Below are positions 56,752 to 64,000 of a DNA stretch of 64,000 bases, one piece after another. Numbering within the stretch: the first letter of the stretch is position 1; the number at the start of each line of letters is the position of its first letter. Source of the stretch: Bifidobacterium catenulatum PV20-2 (GTDB taxonomy: Bacteria; Actinomycetota; Actinomycetes; Actinomycetales; Bifidobacteriaceae); contig NZ_CP007456.1 in NCBI RefSeq assembly GCF_000800455.1, positions 1,550,001 to 1,614,000 of the forward strand. The letters run 5' to 3'. The notes beneath the pieces are model-generated. The model was not told the origin of the DNA, searched no databases, and worked only from the letters and a program-made list of their open reading frames with translations. The position numbers and the translations under genes are program-made.

Positions 56752-56799
56752 ATGCAAAGGAGGATGCGGCGAATCGATTCGCTGCATCCTCCTTTGCAT
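56752..56799. terminator. Bidirectional terminator between femX-like gene and folC
   Basis: A 24-bp inverted repeat with one G-T pair is centred on GAATC|GATTC at 56775/56776. It is flanked by convergent gene ends (56720 and 56873). A second smaller repeat, GATGGATC/GATCCATC at 56821-56852, lies nearer the folC stop. Confidence 0.85.
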
Positions 56800-56872
56800 T
56801 GCATCACAGATTGTTGTATCGATGGATCATTGACAACAACCGACGATCCATCATCGCCATGCATATATGCGA

Positions 56873-58480
56873 TTACTGCACATCTTCAGAAGACGCATCA
56901 TCTGCATGCTCGACTTCGGAACCATCAGTATCTTCATCATCGGGAAGTTCGGGACCGACACTGCCGAAATCGTTGATATCGAAATCAGGGTTGGCGTCGG
57001 ATTCGAAATCGAGATCCGCCTCGTCCTGATCCTTACGCGGTTCCGGCTCAACAGCCTCTTGGAAGACACGTTCCGACTTCGGCTTCTTCAAATCGGGATT
57101 GACTTTCTCTTCCAACATGAGACGCGCATCGCCAGCCGTGGTGAAGCTACCGCAGATCAGCACACCGTGACCATAGCCAACACCAAGCTCATCATCGGCG
57201 TCAACCATATTAACGGCCTCCTGAATGGCGTCCGGCAGTTCAGGAACACACGTAACCCTTTCCGTACCGAACACGCGTTCAGCAACCGTTTTCAGGTCTT
57301 CCGCGGGCATCACACGATCACGCCACGAATTCTCTGTAACGATCACATGGCTCAACAGCGGTTCAAGCACGCCCAAATACTCTTCGACCTGCTTGTCTCC
57401 CATCATGGCGATCACGCCGACGAGCTGCTGGAAATCGTAATTTTCCTCAATCGCGGCACGCAACGATTCCGCCGCATTCACATTATGCCCTCCATCCAGA
57501 ATGATCGTTGGCGATGTACGAATCTGCTCGATTCGGCCTGGAATCCTCACCGTGCTCAAAGCCTCAGCCACAAGATCACCGTCAAGCGCACCGTTGACGG
57601 GAATCACCACTTCCGCCGCACACAGGGCCGCGAGCGCATTATGAGCCTGATGCTCGCCGAATTTGGCGACCGGCACTTCCGCGTACGTGCCATTCGGCGT
57701 ACGCAGGGTCACAACCTGACCGCCAACTGCCGGAATGCGGGTCACAACTTCCGCTTCGATGCCATCCCTCACCAGATTGGCATGGTTCTGCTTCGACGCT
57801 TCCTCGATAATCGGCATGACGGCCTCTTCATGCGGTTGACGCCCGATGACCGCGGTGCAGCCCGGCTTGATAATGCCGACTTTTTCGGATGCGATCTGTT
57901 CCACGGTATTGCCAAGCCATGCCATATGGTCCATGTCGACCGGTCCGATAACGGCCGCATCGGCATCGAGCACGTTGGTGGCGTCCCAGCGGCCGCCCAT
58001 GCCAACCTCGACGATGGCTACATCGACCGGAGTGTCGGCGAACTTCCAAATGGCCATGGCGGTGAGCACTTCGAAGAAGCTCATTTTGGGCTTGTCGAGT
58101 TCTTCCATCTTCATGTCGACCATGGCTACAAGGTCTTTGATCTGATCCCAGGCATCAACGAAATCGTCATCGGAAAGCTGCTGTCCATCGATGGCGATGC
58201 GCTCGTTGACATGTTCAAGATGCGGTGACGTGTACAAACCGGTTCGCATGCCATACGCACGGCAGATCGCCTCGGCCATGCGCGCGGTAGACCCTTTGCC
58301 GTTGGTTCCAGTGATGTGAATCACACGGAACGACTGCTCGGGATGTCCCATGATGTCGAGGATCATCTTCATGCGTTGCAGGTCAAGATTGGTGGTATTG
58401 CGCTCTGATGGGCGGCTCATGATGTCGCGTTCGACGTCGATCATGCTTTCATTGTTGCGATTCGGATGTTCGAATGACAT
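56873..58480 (-). CDS. folC: Folylpolyglutamate synthase / dihydrofolate synthase
   Basis: The 535-residue Mur-like ligase has P-loop HITGTNGKGSTARMAEAI, the VAIVEVGMGGRWDATNV block and LDGGHNVNAAESL. The last 70 residues are an acidic tail (mostly Asp, Glu, Ser) not usual for FolC. Start choice is uncertain: the ATG at 58480 (MSFEHPNRNN) is used, since the TTG at 58522 has its GGAG only one base away, and an ATG at 58444 is possible. It probably adds glutamate to folates; no folP or folK is adjacent. Confidence 0.9.
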   Translation of the reverse strand: MSFEHPNRNNESMIDVERDIMSRPSERNTTNLDLQRMKMILDIMGHPEQSFRVIHITGTNGKGSTARMAEAICRAYGMRTGLYTSPHLEHVNERIAIDGQQLSDDDFVDAWDQIKDLVAMVDMKMEELDKPKMSFFEVLTAMAIWKFADTPVDVAIVEVGMGGRWDATNVLDADAAVIGPVDMDHMAWLGNTVEQIASEKVGIIKPGCTAVIGRQPHEEAVMPIIEEASKQNHANLVRDGIEAEVVTRIPAVGGQVVTLRTPNGTYAEVPVAKFGEHQAHNALAALCAAEVVIPVNGALDGDLVAEALSTVRIPGRIEQIRTSPTIILDGGHNVNAAESLRAAIEENYDFQQLVGVIAMMGDKQVEEYLGVLEPLLSHVIVTENSWRDRVMPAEDLKTVAERVFGTERVTCVPELPDAIQEAVNMVDADDELGVGYGHGVLICGSFTTAGDARLMLEEKVNPDLKKPKSERVFQEAVEPEPRKDQDEADLDFESDANPDFDINDFGSVGPELPDDEDTDGSEVEHADDASSEDVQ

Positions 58481-58626
58481 ATTCTTTCGGATTCCTCCCC
58501 TACCTTGGGATTGCTCACTCAATCTCCCCTATTCTATGTGCTTGCATGAACGTTGCGCGACGCAAAAAGTTATAGGATGGTTTGCGGTAATTGCGTAAGC
58601 ATGGATAACCATATTCAGGAGATGTG

Positions 58627-60228
58627 ATGAACGAAGTCATTACCGATAAAGACAAGGAGTATGAAGCCATGGAGCAGTCCAGCGCCCCCGGCCCTGATCA
58701 GGCGATGAGCGACCGTGTGAACAATCGTTCGCTGCGCCCGCGTTCCGAGGCGTTCAAGGAGTTCATGACCACCGGTTGGGATGATAATGAGCCGGCTATT
58801 GAACCGTTGGAGTCTTCCCATTACATTCAGGCTCGTCTTGACACGCTGGGTAAGGCTTTTCCCGGAGAGCGTATTGTGATTCCGGCCGGTCAGCCGAAGG
58901 TGCGCAACAATGACTGCGATTATGCGTTCCGTCCGGATACGACGTTTTCGTATTACACCGGTTTGGGTGAAGACTACGAGGCCGGTGCCGTGCTGGTGTT
59001 GAATCCGGTTGATCCTGATTCTCCGGAGGCCGCGGCCGGCAAGACGCATGTGCCGGAATTGTTTGTGGCTCCGCGTGCGAACCATTACACGCAGGACTTT
59101 TTCATGAATGCCCATTATGGAGAATATTGGGTTGGACCTCGTGCCGGATTGCAGGAGATGACTGCAATGACCGGTATTGAGACCAATGACATTGCACAGC
59201 TGTCTGATGCATTGAGCAAGGATGTCGGTTCTGAAGCCGGTGCCGTGCGTGTGCGTGTGATTCGCGAGGCTGATCCGCAGATCACCGAAATGGTGGAGAA
59301 TATTCGCGAAGCGAACGGTTTCGCCGATCCGAATGGCAATACCGATGCCGATGACAAGCTTCATGAGTTTGCCGCCGAGGCTCGCATGTGCAAGGACGAA
59401 TATGAGATTCGTGAGATGCGCAAGGCCGTTGCCGCAACCAAGCATGGTTTCGACAATATTCTGCGCAAGCTGCCGTCGTCGCTCGACAAGCCTCGTTCGG
59501 AACGTATGTTGGAAGGCGCGTTCAATGCAATTTCCCGTGAGGAAGGCAATGAGGTCGGCTACGATACGATCATTGCTTCCGGCGCTCATGCGCCGATTCT
59601 GCATTGGATGCGTAACACCGGTACCGTGGAGTCCGGCGATCTGCTGCTGATTGATGCCGGTGTGGAAGTCAATAGCTTGTATACGGCCGATATCACGCGC
59701 ACGTTCCCAACCAACGGTAAGTTCACTGATTTCCAGAAGAAGCTGTATCAGGCGGTTTTGGACTCCCAGCAGGCTGGTTTTGAGGCCGCCAAGCCGGGTG
59801 CCACATATTCCGACATTCATCATGCGTGCATGCGTGTGATCGCTGAACGCCTGCACGACTGGGGCATTCTTCCGGTCGATGTCGAAGAGTCGCTTTCTCC
59901 GGAAGGACAGCAGCATCGCCGTTGGCTCGCCTGTGGTGTGGCCCATCATCTTGGTTTGGATGTGCATGATTGCGCTCAGGCACGTTATGAGTCGTATCAG
60001 GGTGCTGCGATTCGTCCTGGCATGATTTTCACGATTGAGCCGGGTCTGTATTTCCGTGAGGATGATCTGCTGATTCCGCCGGAGTATCGCGGCATCGGCA
60101 TTCGCGTTGAAGATGATGTGCTGATGACTGAGGATGGTCCGGAATGGCTTTCCGCCGGCATTCCAAAGCAGATCGATGAGGTCGAAGAGTGGATGGCCAG
60201 CATGGCTGCCGAAGGTGTAAAGGCCTGA
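58627..60228 (+). CDS. pepP: Xaa-Pro aminopeptidase (aminopeptidase P)
   Basis: The 533-residue metallopeptidase removes N-terminal residues before proline. An AMP_N domain (VRNNDCDYAFRPDTTFSYYT) precedes the pita-bread catalytic domain, whose five metal ligands lie in LLIDAGVEVNSLYTADITRT, HHLGLDVHDC, MIFTIEPGLYF and RVEDDVLMTE. AGGAG lies five bases before ATG 58627, better than the GTG at 58624. It would finish peptides imported by the nearby transporters. Confidence 0.93.
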   Translation: MNEVITDKDKEYEAMEQSSAPGPDQAMSDRVNNRSLRPRSEAFKEFMTTGWDDNEPAIEPLESSHYIQARLDTLGKAFPGERIVIPAGQPKVRNNDCDYAFRPDTTFSYYTGLGEDYEAGAVLVLNPVDPDSPEAAAGKTHVPELFVAPRANHYTQDFFMNAHYGEYWVGPRAGLQEMTAMTGIETNDIAQLSDALSKDVGSEAGAVRVRVIREADPQITEMVENIREANGFADPNGNTDADDKLHEFAAEARMCKDEYEIREMRKAVAATKHGFDNILRKLPSSLDKPRSERMLEGAFNAISREEGNEVGYDTIIASGAHAPILHWMRNTGTVESGDLLLIDAGVEVNSLYTADITRTFPTNGKFTDFQKKLYQAVLDSQQAGFEAAKPGATYSDIHHACMRVIAERLHDWGILPVDVEESLSPEGQQHRRWLACGVAHHLGLDVHDCAQARYESYQGAAIRPGMIFTIEPGLYFREDDLLIPPEYRGIGIRVEDDVLMTEDGPEWLSAGIPKQIDEVEEWMASMAAEGVKA

Positions 60229-60229
60229 T

Positions 60230-60751
60230 ATGCCAACGCCTGAATTCATTCTCGAGTTACGCAAGAAAGTCGGTCACGATCTCCTGTGGCTGATGGGCGT
60301 CTCCGGCTATGTTGAAGACGAGCAAGGTCGTGTGCTTCTTGGCAGGCGTTCCGATACCGGCGAGTGGGCCATGGTGTATGGCATTAATGAGCCTGGCGAG
60401 GAACCTGCCGACACGGTGGCACGTGAGGTCAAGGAAGAGACTGGCGTGGATGTTATCGTCACCGATTTGGTGTCGGTGAAGGCTTCCCGAAAGGTGCTTA
60501 CGTATGCGAACGGCGACAACACCATGTATATGGATCACCTGTTCGTGTGCAAGCCCGATCCGAATGGTAATGCCGAACCGTTCGTAGGTGACGAGGAAAG
60601 CCTCAACGTGGGCTGGTTCTCCCCTGATGACCTGCCTCAACCCCTGGCCGACACCACAGTGGAACGCATGGGCTACGTGCATGAGTACCTCAAGAACAAG
60701 GCGAACGGCGACGCACACGCGCAATTCTCCTTCAACGGTACGATTCGCTGA
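60230..60751 (+). CDS. Nudix hydrolase
   Basis: The 173-residue protein has an intact Nudix box, GEEPADTVAREVKEETGVDV at about 55-75, so unlike the NrtR-like protein it should be catalytically active on a nucleoside-diphosphate-linked substrate. Its ATG is 1 base after the pepP stop, so the two are cotranscribed. The substrate is not readable. Confidence 0.9.
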   Translation: MPTPEFILELRKKVGHDLLWLMGVSGYVEDEQGRVLLGRRSDTGEWAMVYGINEPGEEPADTVAREVKEETGVDVIVTDLVSVKASRKVLTYANGDNTMYMDHLFVCKPDPNGNAEPFVGDEESLNVGWFSPDDLPQPLADTTVERMGYVHEYLKNKANGDAHAQFSFNGTIR

Positions 60752-60778
60752 ACACAGTCACAATTGAATATATAAACT

Positions 60779-60819
60779 AAGAGCTGGTGTGACGATCATG
60801 AACCGTCACACCAGCTCTT
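60779..60819. terminator. Bidirectional terminator
   Basis: A perfect 16-bp stem (AAGAGCTGGTGTGACG and complement) with a 9-base loop lies between the convergent Nudix and peptide-importer genes. Confidence 0.88.
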
Positions 60820-60854
60820 GTGTATGCTAGGAAGCCACGAAACTCACTCCGGCA

Positions 60855-62564
60855 TCAAATTCCTTTGGAGAGCAACTCGTGCAGCTGGGCACGATGTTTT
60901 CGCTGTTCACGCGGATCAGGCACCGGCAGCGATGCCAACAACTTCTGCGTGTAGGGATTCTGCGGGTTATTCATAACCTGATCGGCATCACCATGTTCCA
61001 CAATCTCACCCTTATGCATCACCATAATGCGATCGGCCAGCATATCGACCACGGCAAGATCATGGGTGATGAACAGGCATGCGAAACCTATTTCCGCCTG
61101 CAGTTTCTTGAACAGCTCCAACACCTTCGCCTGTACCGACACATCCAATGCAGAAGTCGGTTCGTCGGCGATAAGCAGGCTTGGCTTAAGCGCCAGCGCT
61201 CGTGCCAAGGAGGCACGCTGACGCTGACCGCCGGAAAGTTCATGCGGGAACCGGTTCATATATGCACGCGGCAACTGCACCATTTCGAGCAAATCTCCCA
61301 CATAGTCGCTCGCTTCCGACACAGACGAGTACTTTTTATGCACGATCAGCGGTTCTGCCACATTCTCCGCGATGGTCATCAGCGGGTTGAATGAGCTACC
61401 CGGATCTTGGAACACAAAGCCAATATCAGCACGCTTGGGTTTGAATTGACGTTCCTTGACACCGTTCATTTCCACACCCAACACGTTCAGGGAGCCGCCG
61501 GACACCTTCTGCAAACCCGCGATGGCACGACCGGTAGTGGATTTGCCGGAACCGGATTCGCCGACCAATCCCAGCACTTCGGAACGGTGAATAGTGAAAT
61601 CAATACCATTGACCGCCTTGAAATCAGGCTGCGTCAAATGCCCAGGATAGGTGATAGTCAGCCCCCTGGCCTCGACGGCAATGGGTTGGTCATGCCAATC
61701 CTTGCTGCGTTCAATCACCTTGCCCTGCTCATCACGAACGACCAGTTTCTGCCCGATACGCGGCACGGCTGCGAGCAACCGCTTGGTGTAATCGTCTTTC
61801 GGCGAGTAGAAGATCTGTTCGACGCTTCCCTGCTCGACCACATGACCTCGATACATGACCACCACTTCATCGGCGATATCGGCGATCACACCCATATTAT
61901 GAGTAATAATCAGCACGGAAGCGCCGAATTCGTCGCGGGCAAGACGCAACAAGTCAAGAATTTCTGCCTGCACAGTCACGTCGAGTGCAGTAGTCGGTTC
62001 GTCAGCCAGAATCAGACCTGGATTGAGAACCAACGCCATGGCGATGACGATACGCTGTTTTTGGCCGCCTGAGAACTGATGCGGATAGTAGTCAATTCGA
62101 GTTTCGGCATCAGGAATACCTACTTTTTTGAGGATATCCACGGACTTGGCACGAAGCTCCTTCTTGTCTTTCATGCCGTGAGCGCGAAGTCCCTCTTCGA
62201 TTTGCCATCCAATGGTGTACACCGGATTAAGTACCGAATTAGGTTCCTGGAACACCATGGCCGCTTCTGATCCGCGCATACGGCGCAGATCTTCTCCGGA
62301 AAGGGACAGTACGTCAAGCTGCTCATTGCCTTCACGGTTCGACAGATAAATCGCGCCGGAAGTGGTTGCTGTCTCCGGCAACAGCTTGATAATCGAACGT
62401 GCTGTCACGGATTTTCCGGAACCTGATTCGCCGACCACACCCACCACGGTTTTGCGTGGGATGGTGAAGCTAATCTTGTCGATGGCTTTGATGGATCCTG
62501 CGTCGGTCATGAAGGAAACGCTCAGATCCTTGACTTGCGCAAGATTGGTTTGTTCGTCACTCAT
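60855..62564 (-). CDS. Fused DppD-DppF peptide ABC importer ATPase (second system)
   Basis: The 569-residue protein has two ATPase domains, each with GESGSGKS, a signature ([16 protein letters not shown]) and Walker B ([24 protein letters not shown]). It lacks the 110-residue insertion of the first system, which explains the shorter length. Its start is 4 bases after the OppC-type permease. It energises a second oligopeptide or related importer. Confidence 0.93.
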   Translation of the reverse strand: MSDEQTNLAQVKDLSVSFMTDAGSIKAIDKISFTIPRKTVVGVVGESGSGKSVTARSIIKLLPETATTSGAIYLSNREGNEQLDVLSLSGEDLRRMRGSEAAMVFQEPNSVLNPVYTIGWQIEEGLRAHGMKDKKELRAKSVDILKKVGIPDAETRIDYYPHQFSGGQKQRIVIAMALVLNPGLILADEPTTALDVTVQAEILDLLRLARDEFGASVLIITHNMGVIADIADEVVVMYRGHVVEQGSVEQIFYSPKDDYTKRLLAAVPRIGQKLVVRDEQGKVIERSKDWHDQPIAVEARGLTITYPGHLTQPDFKAVNGIDFTIHRSEVLGLVGESGSGKSTTGRAIAGLQKVSGGSLNVLGVEMNGVKERQFKPKRADIGFVFQDPGSSFNPLMTIAENVAEPLIVHKKYSSVSEASDYVGDLLEMVQLPRAYMNRFPHELSGGQRQRASLARALALKPSLLIADEPTSALDVSVQAKVLELFKKLQAEIGFACLFITHDLAVVDMLADRIMVMHKGEIVEHGDADQVMNNPQNPYTQKLLASLPVPDPREQRKHRAQLHELLSKGI

Positions 62565-62568
62565 TGCG

Positions 62569-63741
62569 TCACTCTTCTTCCTTGGAGCCCCATTCGGAGG
62601 CGGTAAATGACGGGTCGCGATCCGTAACAGTCACTGGCTGATCGCTGGCTCCCATTGGATTCTTGGCGGCCGCGAGCTCGGCTATCACCTCGTTACGAAC
62701 GCCCGGCTTCTGGCTGGGATCAACCGAAGTATCTTCGATGGATCCAACCACTTCACCAGCGGATTTGCGTGCACGCAGACGCGGGTCGGCAAGGTCATTG
62801 AGGGATTCGCCCACCAAGGTGATACCCAGAACAATCAATACGATGGCGATACCTGGGAACACTGCGGTCCACCAAATGCCTGCGGTTACGTCCGACACGG
62901 AACGATTCAGATCGTAACCCCATTCAGCGGCTGCGGTAGGTTCGATGCCGAATCCGAGGAAGCCCAATCCCGCAAGAGTCAGAATCGCTTCGGACGAGTT
63001 CAACGTCAGAATAACCGGTAACGTTCTGGTGGAGTTCTTAAGAAGGTGCTTGGTCATGATGCGCCATGTCGACGCGCCCACCACGCGAGCGGAATCAACG
63101 TAAGCGGATTCCTTGATTCGAATGACCTCGGATCGAATGGTACGGAAATACTGCGGAATATAGACCACGGTGATGGAGATACCCGAAGCGAGAATGCCAC
63201 TCCACAGACCAGACTGACCGCCGGAAATCATAATGGCCATCAGAATCGCAAGCAGCAGCGAGGGGAAAGAGTAGATGGCGTCGGCGATCATAACAAGCAC
63301 ACGATCCACCCAACCACCGAAATATCCGGAAACCAAACCGAGCAATACACCCGCGAAAATAGAAAGCAGCACAGCGATCACAATCGCAATGACCGCAGTA
63401 CGAGAGCCCCAAATCACACGGCTGAACACATCATAACCACCTGCGGTGGTACCCCAAATATGCTCGGATGAGGGTGCTGCCTGGGCTGGGAATGAAACTC
63501 CATTGGCATCTTTGAGCTGCGCATAGCCGTACGGTGCAATTACGGGCGCAAACAAGGCCACGAGCAGGAAGAACGCAGTGAGTAACAGGCCGGTAATCAG
63601 CATGCCTTTCTGCCAGCCGACCGCTACGCGAAGCTCCTTGATAATCGGAATCTTGGCCCAGAACGGAGCTTTCCTGTTGACTTTGAGATCGTTCAGACGA
63701 GTGTCACCCGGGACGGTGACGTTATTTGCTGATGCAGTCAT
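62569..63741 (-). CDS. Peptide ABC importer permease, DppC/OppC type (second system)
   Basis: The 390-residue permease has the typical OppC N-terminal helix after a 45-residue cytoplasmic stretch, the GTTAGGYDVFSRVIWGSRTA block, and LADPRLRARK at the end of the permease core. A C-terminal tail of about 65 polar residues (SIEDTSVDPSQKPG) is longer than usual. Confidence 0.92.
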   Translation of the reverse strand: MTASANNVTVPGDTRLNDLKVNRKAPFWAKIPIIKELRVAVGWQKGMLITGLLLTAFFLLVALFAPVIAPYGYAQLKDANGVSFPAQAAPSSEHIWGTTAGGYDVFSRVIWGSRTAVIAIVIAVLLSIFAGVLLGLVSGYFGGWVDRVLVMIADAIYSFPSLLLAILMAIMISGGQSGLWSGILASGISITVVYIPQYFRTIRSEVIRIKESAYVDSARVVGASTWRIMTKHLLKNSTRTLPVILTLNSSEAILTLAGLGFLGFGIEPTAAAEWGYDLNRSVSDVTAGIWWTAVFPGIAIVLIVLGITLVGESLNDLADPRLRARKSAGEVVGSIEDTSVDPSQKPGVRNEVIAELAAAKNPMGASDQPVTVTDRDPSFTASEWGSKEEE

Positions 63742-63742
63742 G

Positions 63743-64000
63743 TCAGTACCTCACTCTCGGATCCACCAACGCGGCGATAACGTCAACGATGAAGTTGACG
63801 ACGGCCACGATGATGGCGATCAGAATCACGATGCCCTGCACAGCTACGAAGTCACGCGCTTTCAGATATTGGGACAACATGAATCCGAGTCCCTTCCATT
63901 CGAAGGTGGTTTCGGTAAGCACCGCGCCGGCGAGCATCAATGCGATCTGCATGCCCATAACGGTGATGATTGGAATAAGCGCCGGCCGCCATGCGTGCTT
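63743..64000 (-). CDS. Peptide ABC importer permease, DppB/OppB type, partial
   Basis: This is the 3' end of a permease running off the right edge; 85 codons are visible, starting KHAWRPALIPIITVMGMQIA and ending in ALVDPRVRY, the standard DppB finish. It abuts the OppC-type gene by one base, so the second importer continues beyond the window, probably with its binding protein. Confidence 0.88.
   Translation of the reverse strand, partial: KHAWRPALIPIITVMGMQIALMLAGAVLTETTFEWKGLGFMLSQYLKARDFVAVQGIVILIAIIVAVVNFIVDVIAALVDPRVRY

Noticed and set aside
58615..60264. 549-residue minus-strand frame
   Set aside because: Antisense to aminopeptidase P, which has all metal-binding motifs and a good start signal.
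1..64000. CRISPR array or insertion sequence
   Set aside because: I saw no regularly spaced repeats and no transposase motifs in the window.

Overview
The window looks like chromosomal DNA of a Bifidobacterium (Actinomycetota). The evidence is gene content and order: an actinobacterial TrmA-like / DUF3159 / DUF3710 cluster, a SigH/SigR-type ECF sigma factor, a 24-residue bL37 ribosomal protein, a MurE plus FemX-like pair for interpeptide-bridged peptidoglycan, fused DppD-DppF ATPases, and dense GC-rich genes with short gaps. I cannot fix the species. I see no rRNA, tRNA, insertion sequence, prophage or CRISPR array. It reads as core chromosome with a few locally interesting loci.

Layout. 1-8.2 kb: cinA (partial), pgsA, ftsK, miaA-miaB, a small alarmone synthetase, and an EamA-type transporter. 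8.2-15.2 kb: a BI-1-like membrane protein, then a NarL-type response regulator and histidine kinase next to a same-locus ABC-2 exporter (one ATPase, two permeases). 15.5-25.4 kb: aconitase, a P-type cation ATPase, a small lipoprotein, the TrmA-like / DUF3159 / DUF3710 group, and exonuclease III. 25.4-31.5 kb: a complete oligopeptide ABC importer (fused ATPase, two permeases, binding lipoprotein). 31.7-38 kb: xerC, a small hypothetical, tyrA-pheA, a membrane protein and typA. 38-44.3 kb: an NAD de novo island (cysteine desulfurase, nadC, nadB, nadA, and an NrtR-like Nudix repressor). 44.3-48 kb: parA, xerD, rplT, rpmI, infC. 48-53 kb: thiamine pyrophosphokinase, gap, a YbaK-type deacylase, ispH, aldose 1-epimerase and bL37. 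53-58.5 kb: an ECF sigma factor with a small probable anti-sigma partner, murE, a femX-like gene and folC. 58.6-64 kb: aminopeptidase P, a Nudix hydrolase, and a second oligopeptide importer that runs off the window.

How the genes work together. The NAD island is the clearest self-contained system: NadB and NadA make quinolinate, NadC converts it to nicotinate mononucleotide, the desulfurase probably supplies sulfur for the NadA iron-sulfur cluster, and the NrtR-like protein probably represses the set. Two inverted repeats near nrtR and nadA share TTATnGTC-like half-sites and are the best operator candidates. The two-component system with its adjacent ABC-2 exporter looks like a sense-and-efflux module. 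Two peptide importers in one window fit an amino-acid-scavenging gut lifestyle.

No wholly new system is evident. The points most worth a second look are the NrtR operators, a terminator-like hairpin just ahead of the oppA start, a roughly 110-residue insertion in one fused Dpp/Opp ATPase, the atypical cysteine layout of the sigma partner, three genes with -10 boxes placed for leaderless transcription, and a duplicated typA 3' end.
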